64,000 nt of DNA from Chitinophaga niabensis. GTDB lineage: Bacteria > Bacteroidota > Bacteroidia > Chitinophagales > Chitinophagaceae. Positions 1 through 7,490 of this stretch are shown one piece after another (positions within the stretch are counted from its first letter, which is position 1; every line of letters starts with the position of its first letter). The notes below the pieces were generated by a model that was not told the DNA's origin, ran no database searches, and saw only the letters and a list, made by a program, of their open reading frames with translations. Where the stretch lies: positions 1,307,001 to 1,371,000 of the forward strand of contig NZ_CP154260.1 of NCBI RefSeq assembly GCF_039545795.1, read 5' to 3'. The position numbers were made by a program, and so were the translations under genes.

Positions 1-2619
1 CACTCTTTCCGGCTTCAGGAGAGGGTTAGGATTATCGGGATAAAACACATAACCCAGCAGGTAATCGCCGGTGGTATTATTCACTACGGGATAAGGAGGA
101 TTGATCAGCCCCAATGTGCGTTCAGACTGGTAAGGTGAAATGTTCATGTTGGCAGATTGTGCCACAGATGCGCGGAGGCGTGCAGTGGTCAGCCATTTCC
201 ATTCTTTCATCACGGGAAAGATTTCCGTCATCACAGCGGAAGTGTTGGCACCAAAATACATATCCTGTCCCCTGGCTACTTTGGCCCGTTTGGAATCCCA
301 CTCATTACGGCCGGTGAGTTCAAGAAAGATCCTGTCCTTATATCCCACCAGCACATTTCCGAACAGCGACCAGGACCTTGATAGCACGGCTACTTCAGTA
401 GGGTTTATTGAAAACTGGGAGAAGGCAAGATTGTATACAGGAATTACCAGGGATGCTCCGGCTTTTAAATTCTTTGAATAGTTTTCCCGGATGGTGTTGC
501 CCACATTGGTGCGGATGAGAAAATTACCGGGATGATGAATGGTAGAGATCACGAAGTCGTTATTGATAGAAGTGGCCACCAGCATATCTTCTCCTACAGT
601 CGCATACTTGTCATATATTTTGTTATAATCCTGCGCCGCGAAATCGGAAAAATAGATGGGTGCATTGGTTGCTTTCCTATATACACCGTTATAATTCATT
701 CCCGGCTGATCGCGGATATTCAGCCAGGTAAATGGTTTGATCTCAAAGATCAGGTTGCCGGAAATCGCATTGGTAGTTGATTTGGAGCGGATGTTGTCGA
801 TCATTTCATAGGGACTGATGTAATTCCAGTAACGATCATGATGGGACCAATGGTCATTCCTGTAGTCTTTGTATCTCAGTATAGGGATATAAGTAGGAAG
901 GTTACGTACAGCATCAGCAATTTCCGGTCCACGGTCATCAGTGCTGCGTGCATAGTTGATGTTCATGCGGATATCTACTACACCAAAATTTCTGCTGGTG
1001 TTGAGCAATACCGTTTGCTGCTGTTGCTTATCACCCGGCAGCAGGCCTGTTTGAAAAGTCTGGCCAAGGCCAAGGTAAAAGGAAGAACGTGCATCGGAAG
1101 AAGAGAAGGAGAGATTATTCCTGACAGTTTTAGCTACATTCATAAATCTGCGTGCCTGCTTTGTATCCTGGTAAGGCACCATTTGCCATTCGCCATTTTC
1201 ATCCGGGTAACCAATGGGCACCATGCTGTCGTCATAGGCAGGGCCCCATCCGTAATTGGATCTGGAATCAAATAAGCCATTCCCAAAAGCATCCATCACA
1301 CCGGACCCGCTGCCAAAGGCCCGTTGTCTTCTTTCCTGCCGGTAATCGATACGCTGAAAGGAAGTATTGTTGCGGAAGTTGATGGAAGGTTTGCCTGCAG
1401 CGCCTCTTTTGGTAGTGATGATGATCACGCCATTGATCCCTTCCGGCCCATACAGGGCTGTACCATTGGCACCTTTCAATACGGTTACGTTATCAATGTC
1501 CGCAGGGTTGATGTTATTGATAAAGGCCATCACCTGCTGCGCAGCCGTTTGATCTGTTCCAAAAGATAATGGAGCGCCATTGAGGATGAACATCGGCTGG
1601 TTATTGCTGTTGGCACCAAAGGAGCGGATACCTCTTACAAGGATGCGCATTTCCGGCGTCATATCTGAACTCTGCGTAGTGATGGTCATGCCGGATACTT
1701 TTCCGATCAGCCCTGTGAGCAGGTTACCGGAGTTGGCTTTGTTGATCTCTTCGCCACTGACCTTAGCGATGGAGTAGCCTAATTCTTTTGTACGTTTCTC
1801 AATATTATAGGCAGTGATCTGCACTTCATTCAGTTTGATATTCGATTTAGCGATGCGGATCAGCCAGCCACCATCACCACGATTGCTGAGTTCTGCTGCC
1901 TTCCCTTTTGCATAAGGCATGCCATCGCGGAAACCGATCTCTGTAGGTGTAAATCCAACAGCAGAAATAATAATGGTAACATCATCCGGCACACCCTGTA
2001 AAACGAAGTTGCCATCTGCATTGGCAGAAGTGGCTATGGTGGTGTTCCTTACGGCAATGGTGGCGCCGGGAACGGGATGGCCTTCCATATCCAGCACCTG
2101 GCCTTTCAGGTCTTTTGCCATTTTTTCCACGTGCAGGATCTGTTCACTCAGGGGAGACAGTGGCTCAGGGTTCCTGAAAACGGAGATGGTCTTATTAGTC
2201 AGATTAAATTTTAAGGCTTGTGGCCCAAGGACCTGTTTGAGGAATGCATCCAAGGGCATGGCCTGTGCATTCACGGTCACCGGTTTTACTGCTTTCAGCA
2301 GATCACGGTTGTAGAAGATCACATAGCCGGTTTGTTCTTCTATCACAGAAAAAACTTTCACCAGGTTCACCCGCTGGCCGGTGAACGTAACTGTTTGCGA
2401 CCGAACGGAAGCATGTACACTAAGGAATGCTGCGAGCAGCAGCAGGAAGGTCAGTTTCATTGCATTCACAATTGTGTTGCTGTTCATGTGCCAGGGCACC
2501 ACTTTCCGGTAAAGGCGGCTGAACAGCCTGATTTTGGTTCCATGCCTGTCCGGGTGCAGGTTCAAAAACGCTTCCGTTGCGGACATGGGCATGCGATTAC
2601 AAATAGCTGTTTTTTGCAT
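1..2619 (-). CDS. SusC/RagA-family TonB-dependent receptor with STN domain (3' end beyond window)
   Basis: Outer-membrane beta-barrel transporter that would import a nutrient together with a SusD lipoprotein, powered by TonB. About 873 residues are visible; the frame is still open at base 1, ending near an NPLLKPE motif that in this family lies in the last third of the barrel. The order seen is: N-terminal extension and signal region, STN domain (roughly residues 70-145, with VTFTGQRVNL and QTGYVIFYN), a carboxypeptidase-like repeat (GQVLDMEGHPVPGATI), then the plug with GLIGKVSGM and the typical VTVLKGANGTALYGPEG. The ATG at 2619 was chosen because the ATG 9 bases upstream hits a stop after ten codons. 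FecR and an ECF sigma gene lie directly upstream on the same strand, and the STN domain fits signalling to them. The substrate is not visible; the SusD partner should lie left of the window. Confidence 0.93.
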   Translation of the reverse strand, partial: MQKTAICNRMPMSATEAFLNLHPDRHGTKIRLFSRLYRKVVPWHMNSNTIVNAMKLTFLLLLAAFLSVHASVRSQTVTFTGQRVNLVKVFSVIEEQTGYVIFYNRDLLKAVKPVTVNAQAMPLDAFLKQVLGPQALKFNLTNKTISVFRNPEPLSPLSEQILHVEKMAKDLKGQVLDMEGHPVPGATIAVRNTTIATSANADGNFVLQGVPDDVTIIISAVGFTPTEIGFRDGMPYAKGKAAELSNRGDGGWLIRIAKSNIKLNEVQITAYNIEKRTKELGYSIAKVSGEEINKANSGNLLTGLIGKVSGMTITTQSSDMTPEMRILVRGIRSFGANSNNQPMFILNGAPLSFGTDQTAAQQVMAFINNINPADIDNVTVLKGANGTALYGPEGINGVIIITTKRGAAGKPSINFRNNTSFQRIDYRQERRQRAFGSGSGVMDAFGNGLFDSRSNYGWGPAYDDSMVPIGYPDENGEWQMVPYQDTKQARRFMNVAKTVRNNLSFSSSDARSSFYLGLGQTFQTGLLPGDKQQQQTVLLNTSRNFGVVDIRMNINYARSTDDRGPEIADAVRNLPTYIPILRYKDYRNDHWSHHDRYWNYISPYEMIDNIRSKSTTNAISGNLIFEIKPFTWLNIRDQPGMNYNGVYRKATNAPIYFSDFAAQDYNKIYDKYATVGEDMLVATSINNDFVISTIHHPGNFLIRTNVGNTIRENYSKNLKAGASLVIPVYNLAFSQFSINPTEVAVLSRSWSLFGNVLVGYKDRIFLELTGRNEWDSKRAKVARGQDMYFGANTSAVMTEIFPVMKEWKWLTTARLRASVAQSANMNISPYQSERTLGLINPPYPVVNNTTGDYLLGYVFYPDNPNPLLKPERV

Positions 2620-2726
2620 AGCTTTGCATTGGTTGATAAGTGAATAAACAATTGATCTCCAAATTGATTGTCTCAAAAGCTTGTCATCATCCAACCGTTC
2701 CGGGTCCTAAGCCGGAGCGGTTTTTT
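2619..2726 (+). ncRNA. Candidate cis-antisense RNA opposite the SusC leader
   Basis: On the plus strand an exact Bacteroidota -7 box, TAGCTTTG at 2619-2626, overlaps the SusC start codon on the other strand. About 70 bases later comes a strong terminator (2693-2726). Transcription from this box would start near 2633 and give an RNA of about 95 bases fully complementary to the untranslated leader of the SusC message. No convincing -33 TTTG is seen at the right spacing. The arrangement resembles the cis-antisense RNAs of the DonS type described at Bacteroides polysaccharide-utilisation loci. The RNA itself is inference. Confidence 0.4.
2693..2726 (+). terminator. Intrinsic terminator facing against the FecR-SusC operon
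   Basis: An 11-bp stem (AACCGTTCCGG, one G-U pair, with CCGGAGCGGTT) and an 8-base loop are followed by a T run on the plus strand. Read on the minus strand the stem has a C-A mismatch and no T run, so it terminates plus-strand transcription although both neighbouring genes are on the minus strand. Confidence 0.75.
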
Positions 2727-2766
2727 ACATGAACAGGCTTGTGTTATTATTTAATGGTTGGTTCTG

Positions 2767-3915
2767 CTATGGTGTAACGATCAGTTTTCTGCCTTGCTCC
2801 AGTTTGAAATGTACTTCCGCTCTTTCAAGAATACCAAGTACATGGGTAAGCGAGAGGTCTCTTTCCATCTTACCGCCGAAACCAATGTCCGGTACGCCTT
2901 TTTCATACACTACTTCAATATCATACCAGCGGGAAAGCTGGCGCATCACATCATCCAGCGAAGCATCTTCAAAATTGAAAAGCCCGTCTTTCCATGCTGT
3001 TACCTGTGCCATGTTCTTTGCTTGTACTATCCTGATGTTATTGTCTGCTGTTACCTGCGCTTGCTGGCCGGGAGATAATATAAACCGGCCGGTGGCATTG
3101 CTGACGCGAACTGCGCCTTCCAGTAATGTGGTTTGTATTTTGGGTTCGTCCGGGTAAGTATTAACGTTGAAATGTGTGCCCAGCACTTCTACTGTATTGC
3201 CCTTCTGCATTTTTACCAGAAAGGGCATGTTCTCATTACGGGTTACTTCGAAGTAAGCTTCTCCTGTGATCTCCACTAATCTTTCTTTTCCTGCAAAGGC
3301 AGTAGGGTAGCGGATGGAAGAGGCTGCATTCAGCCATACTTTACTGCCATCCGGCAGAACGATCCGGAACTGGCCGCCACGTGGTGTTGTGAGTGTATTG
3401 TAGTGCATTTCATTTTCAACTTCCCGGGCATCATATTGTAATTGCCCGCCTTGCTGCATCACAGCCGTTTTTCCCTGTTGTATGCTTTGATGGCCGGTAC
3501 TGTCCAGTGCTATTACTGTACCGTTTGCCAGTGTGAGCATCGCTTTGGTACCACCGGGTGCAATATCTGCCACCTTTGTACTTTCAGCAGGTTGCGAACG
3601 CCAGATGTAAGTACCTATACTGCAGAGGAGTATGAAAACAGCGGCATACCGCAGCCATGGTCTTTGAAGGAATGGCAGGCGGCGAATGGGCTTACTGTCT
3701 ATGGTTTTATTTACCTGCTCCGTGATCAGGGAACGCAACTGAAGATCTTCCTCCTGTTCGTACCTGCCGGTATGCCAGTCTTCTTCCATCGCTTTTTCAA
3801 GCTGGGCGTTGTAAAGCCCGCTGTCCAGCATCTGAAGGAATTCGGCTTTTTCCTCCCGGGATAATTGCGCAGTAATATATAATTCCAGCAAAACGCTGAA
3901 TCGGGATCCGTTCAT
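2767..3915 (-). CDS. FecR-family anti-sigma factor
   Basis: Inner-membrane anti-sigma regulator of 382 residues. A cytoplasmic N-terminal part is expected to hold the ECF sigma factor; one membrane helix lies near residues 87-105; the periplasmic part has a FecR domain around residues 180-270 (VLPDGSKVWLNAASSIRYP and GEAYFEV are typical) and a C-terminal DUF4974-like domain around 315-382 (SLDDVMRQLSRWYDIEVVY). The family senses the STN domain of a cognate SusC in the periplasm and releases the sigma factor. It sits 48 bases after the ECF sigma gene and about 150 bases before the SusC gene on the same strand, so the three form a trans-envelope signalling module. Family and arrangement are clear; the signal is unknown. 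Confidence 0.95.
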   Translation of the reverse strand: MNGSRFSVLLELYITAQLSREEKAEFLQMLDSGLYNAQLEKAMEEDWHTGRYEQEEDLQLRSLITEQVNKTIDSKPIRRLPFLQRPWLRYAAVFILLCSIGTYIWRSQPAESTKVADIAPGGTKAMLTLANGTVIALDSTGHQSIQQGKTAVMQQGGQLQYDAREVENEMHYNTLTTPRGGQFRIVLPDGSKVWLNAASSIRYPTAFAGKERLVEITGEAYFEVTRNENMPFLVKMQKGNTVEVLGTHFNVNTYPDEPKIQTTLLEGAVRVSNATGRFILSPGQQAQVTADNNIRIVQAKNMAQVTAWKDGLFNFEDASLDDVMRQLSRWYDIEVVYEKGVPDIGFGGKMERDLSLTHVLGILERAEVHFKLEQGRKLIVTP

Positions 3916-3963
3916 AATATAAGAGACGCATGAAAAAGAGGGTAGGGTAGTCCGGTACGAAAA

Positions 3964-4563
3964 TTATTTTCTGATGTGCTGCTGAATGAAGAGAAGAATG
4001 AGCAGCAGCGCGTCTCCGGCATGTTCACGCAGGTAATTCCGGAGAAAATGGAGGGCTTTTACAATATGATCTTTCACCCCGTTGCGGGAGATCTGGAGGA
4101 GGGCGGCAATTTCTTCATAACTCTTTCCCTCCATTCTGCTAAGTGTGAACACCCTTTTGCGTATCGGGGGCAGGGCATTAATGGCAGTGGCTATGATGGC
4201 ACTGGCCTCTTTATACAGCAAGGGGTGATCAGGAAGGATGGTATCTTCTTCTTTTTCTCCCGGTTCTGCTGAAATCACGGGGCGTACTTTTCTTTTTCTT
4301 AATGCAGAAAGGATCTCGTTACGCGTGAGTACAAAGAGCCAGCCGTTAAAATTCTGAATACCTGTTAACTGTTGCCGGGCCTGCCAGACCTTGAGAAAAA
4401 CATCCTGTGTTACTTCCTGGGCATCTTCCGGAGAGCGGAGATAGGTGTGGGCGAGGGTGTAGACTTTATTCCAATATGCGTGCAGGAGGCTGTTAAATGC
4501 CGCCCTGTCTCCTGTAGCCACAAGGTGTAATGTTTCATTTTCAATAAGGGCCCGGTCCTGCAT
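3964..4563 (-). CDS. ECF RNA polymerase sigma factor
   Basis: Sigma-70 family factor of 199 residues of the extracytoplasmic function type. Region 2 spans roughly residues 12-75 (AFNSLLHAYWNKVYTLAHTY and DAQEVTQDVFLKVW are the core-binding and -10 recognition helices) and region 4 roughly 125-175 (LPPIRKRVFTLSRMEGKSYEEIAALL, then ISRNGVKDHI as the recognition helix). It is first in the sigma-FecR-SusC order and should direct transcription of the SusC gene when freed by FecR. The hydrophobic tail (LLLILLFIQQHI) recurs in the other two sigma factors of this window that end in a similar tail (38189 and 56218). The target promoter cannot be read with confidence from a single locus. Confidence 0.95.
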   Translation of the reverse strand: MQDRALIENETLHLVATGDRAAFNSLLHAYWNKVYTLAHTYLRSPEDAQEVTQDVFLKVWQARQQLTGIQNFNGWLFVLTRNEILSALRKRKVRPVISAEPGEKEEDTILPDHPLLYKEASAIIATAINALPPIRKRVFTLSRMEGKSYEEIAALLQISRNGVKDHIVKALHFLRNYLREHAGDALLLILLFIQQHIRK

Positions 4564-4611
4564 GTTGGTTGATCCGGGGGTAAATTAAGAAATAAAAATT
4601 GGTTTGTACCT

Positions 4612-4648
4612 ATTTCAAAAAAGAAGCGAAGCCCAAAGGCTCCGCTCA
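4612..4648 (-). terminator. Intrinsic terminator of the M14 peptidase operon
   Basis: On the minus strand GCGGAGCC-TTTG-GGCTTCGC (one G-U pair) is followed by a T-rich tract. It lies about 30 bases after the stop of the M14 gene that ends the minus-strand operon and just before the next sigma factor gene. Confidence 0.75.
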
Positions 4649-4675
4649 CTTACCACTAGTTGATTGAAACGCTAA

Positions 4676-7483
4676 CTACTTCTTGTCGTTAGACAATGAC
4701 GATTTCATGCCCAGGTTATACAAACCATTGAACAGTAATTTAAAAGTGCTGTGCGACTGTCCTCGGAAAGTTATCTCCGGTCCAAATGCATATAGCTTAC
4801 CATTCCCCACTGGTGCTATGAATGCTGCCACACCATCTTTCAGATAGGCCTGCCCGAAAGCCCAGCCACTTCGTAAAGGATGATCAGTAGAGAACCATGC
4901 AATGGGTTTGATGCCTTTGCCGGCAGCATCAGCTTCCAGCTTAAATACAGGGCTGTTATCAAAGTTCACATTGCCTTCAGCCGGCATGCCCCAGGTATCT
5001 GCCAATGTGCTATCAATGGATACATGGAGGATACTGCCTGGTACAAAATATTTAGTACCGGGCAGCGGACGTTCTTTTCCTTCCTTATCTTTTTCCACCA
5101 GGTAATTGCTCACTGGTAATTTGAGATGATAAGCCAGGCTGGTACTGGAACCGATGGTAACAACAGACCCCCCTGCTTCCAGGAATTTTTGCAGTTCCGG
5201 TATTGATTTCTCCGGAGTGATCTTACCAATGAAAGCACGGTATTGCGCAGGTGTTTCTTCTTCTTTTGGTTCACGCGGGGTAAAGCCGCTATTGCCTGCA
5301 GGGTTTTCACGGCCGGCCAGTGCGGGGATAGCGCGTGTAGGGAAGATGATCACATCATACTTGCTGTTCAGATTACCCGCATCAATATCTTTCGGATAGA
5401 TGAGGGTATAAGGGAAATGGAATTGCTCCATGATAAAGCGCATCCAGCCGGAAGGCATGGAACCTCCATATGTATCCCATAATGCAATGCGCATCTGGTT
5501 CACGCTGATGGTATTAGCCGGGCGCTTTTTAGCCGGGGTGGCTTTTAATCCCACTTCCTGCAGTACCTCTTTTGCTTTGGCGCCTGCCGGTACAAAGAAT
5601 GTTCCCTGTGCTATGCCGGCACTGCCTGCTGTCATACGGAACACTTTCACGCCTGCTTTCAGCAGATCGTTCACAGCAAGGAAAGCATTGTTCTCATGCG
5701 GACTTAATAAATATCCTGCACCTGCATTGGCAGCGATGGTTTGTTTTGGCGGAGATTGTAATTCACCATAAGGCAATTTTTGAAAAGGACCTTCAAAGCC
5801 ATCCATAATACGGTCAAATTTCACACCCATCTGGAAAGCGAGTGTCCAGCCGGCTGCATCATATGGACGGATAGGAGGGCCACCGGGATATTGGAAATCG
5901 TTTGGATGGTCTTGTGGTTCAAACATATCCAATACATGAGGGCGGAATGCCTGTGCAGCTTTTACGATGTAGGACCCTGCAGGATATTGTTTGCCTGCAA
6001 CTGTAAAAGGAGCAGTTGCCTTCTCAATAGCAATGCCTGTTTTAACCAGTGTGTTGATGAACTTCACTGCTGTGCCGAAATCTGGTTGATCAGCCGGAAT
6101 AATGTAACCCCGTGCATCCCGGTTAGCAGGATTCTTTAGTACTCCATCGTAAAAGCTCTGGGGTATATTATTACCTCTTCTTCTCCAGCCGTAAGGATCT
6201 GAGCCATCATCTTCCGGCCGTTTAACACCTTTCGCATCCTGGTCTCTTCTGAAAGCCTGTGTAATAGAATCAGAAGTTTTGGGAGAAAGCGTCCAGGTAT
6301 CTTTGCTGCCACGCTCAATGGCGTTCTTTCCCATCTTGTAGATATTGAACAATACTTCATCCCGCTGCCTTGCTGCATAATTGAGTATCGCATAATTGAG
6401 GGACACGGAATAATCGATAGAGCGCTGGAAACGCCAGTCGTCATTAGGTAATACGGGGAAAGGTGTTGCACCGTTAGGGATGAGCCTTTGTGGTACTACG
6501 GGTATTTTCTCCGGTGTAGGATTGCCAATGATCTCTGTCAGCAAACCTATCTGGTTATGGAACTGAGAGGTAGTGCGCAAACCACCATTATACCAGGTGG
6601 AAAAACTGGAGCCGTTCAGGCGTGTGAAGCCGGGTTTATTCTCCGCATTCAAACGGTTGATCATGGCGGCGCCTAATGCATCGATGCCGGTCACCAATAA
6701 CGGATCAAAGAAGAAACTGAATGGGTCACGGTAGGGAGGACCAGCCAGTACTGAACCTTCCGGGCCACGCTGGTGATGGTTGTACATGATCTGCGGGATC
6801 CACTCTATGTACAATTGTTTACCCATGTTGGTGCTTTCTTTCAGGTTCATCATATAGAAGTCCCGGTTGTTATCATGCCCTGCGTACTTTTCATATAACA
6901 CAGGTAACAGATCGGTAGACCGTTTTAAAGGATCACTGTTCCGCATATACCAGTTGGATACCAGTTCCTGCCCGTCGGGGTTGGCATGTGTGAAAAGGAT
7001 GATCACATTATCCAGGATGCGCATAGTTTCTGCATCTGTACGGGAGATCAGCTGATAGGCTGTTTCGATCAGCTGATGTGTACCCACTACTTCTGTTGCA
7101 TGCAGGCCGCCGTCTATCCATACCACTGCTTTTCCCGTTTCTGCCAATGAACGGGCCTGCTCGTCTGTCAGCCCTTCTGCATGTGCGAGCTGCTGAGAGA
7201 TGGATTTGTACTTGTCCAGTTCCTTTATGTTTTTTGGAGAGGAAACAATGATCATATACTGATGCCTTCCTTCTTCCGTTAAACCAATATCCACCAGCTT
7301 TACACGATCTGAAACTTCGAGTTTCTTAAAATAAGCTTCTGTTTGTGTGTAATTAGCCAGCTGATAATCATCTCCGATGTTGAAGCCAAAATGTTCTTTG
7401 GGTGAAGGTACTTTTTGAGCAAAGCCTGTTGCGCTATTCAATAGCAACACCGCAGCAAGCAGCAGGGGGAATTTATTTTTCAT
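4676..7483 (-). CDS. Secreted M14-family zinc carboxypeptidase-like peptidase (copy 2)
   Basis: Exported metallopeptidase of 935 residues. The start at 7483 gives a clean signal peptide (MKNKFPLLLAAVLLL...GFAQ); an upstream in-frame start would overlap the preceding gene and add a non-signal leader. The M14 domain covers roughly residues 30-420: zinc ligands H128 and E131 in GLHATE, a second ligand in NHHQRG (235-236) and the catalytic Glu (E316) in LLTEIIG. After a linker, a C-terminal part (from about residue 680) has the look of a class I glutamine amidotransferase-like fold (ALWDTYGGSMPSGW, KYDVIIFPT). It follows its paralogue by 7 bases and ends the SusC-SusD-lipoprotein operon, suggesting that it trims peptides at or outside the outer membrane. 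Whether it is a carboxypeptidase or cuts other bonds cannot be told. Confidence 0.92.
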   Translation of the reverse strand: MKNKFPLLLAAVLLLNSATGFAQKVPSPKEHFGFNIGDDYQLANYTQTEAYFKKLEVSDRVKLVDIGLTEEGRHQYMIIVSSPKNIKELDKYKSISQQLAHAEGLTDEQARSLAETGKAVVWIDGGLHATEVVGTHQLIETAYQLISRTDAETMRILDNVIILFTHANPDGQELVSNWYMRNSDPLKRSTDLLPVLYEKYAGHDNNRDFYMMNLKESTNMGKQLYIEWIPQIMYNHHQRGPEGSVLAGPPYRDPFSFFFDPLLVTGIDALGAAMINRLNAENKPGFTRLNGSSFSTWYNGGLRTTSQFHNQIGLLTEIIGNPTPEKIPVVPQRLIPNGATPFPVLPNDDWRFQRSIDYSVSLNYAILNYAARQRDEVLFNIYKMGKNAIERGSKDTWTLSPKTSDSITQAFRRDQDAKGVKRPEDDGSDPYGWRRRGNNIPQSFYDGVLKNPANRDARGYIIPADQPDFGTAVKFINTLVKTGIAIEKATAPFTVAGKQYPAGSYIVKAAQAFRPHVLDMFEPQDHPNDFQYPGGPPIRPYDAAGWTLAFQMGVKFDRIMDGFEGPFQKLPYGELQSPPKQTIAANAGAGYLLSPHENNAFLAVNDLLKAGVKVFRMTAGSAGIAQGTFFVPAGAKAKEVLQEVGLKATPAKKRPANTISVNQMRIALWDTYGGSMPSGWMRFIMEQFHFPYTLIYPKDIDAGNLNSKYDVIIFPTRAIPALAGRENPAGNSGFTPREPKEEETPAQYRAFIGKITPEKSIPELQKFLEAGGSVVTIGSSTSLAYHLKLPVSNYLVEKDKEGKERPLPGTKYFVPGSILHVSIDSTLADTWGMPAEGNVNFDNSPVFKLEADAAGKGIKPIAWFSTDHPLRSGWAFGQAYLKDGVAAFIAPVGNGKLYAFGPEITFRGQSHSTFKLLFNGLYNLGMKSSLSNDKK

Positions 7484-7490
7484 GCAGCAA

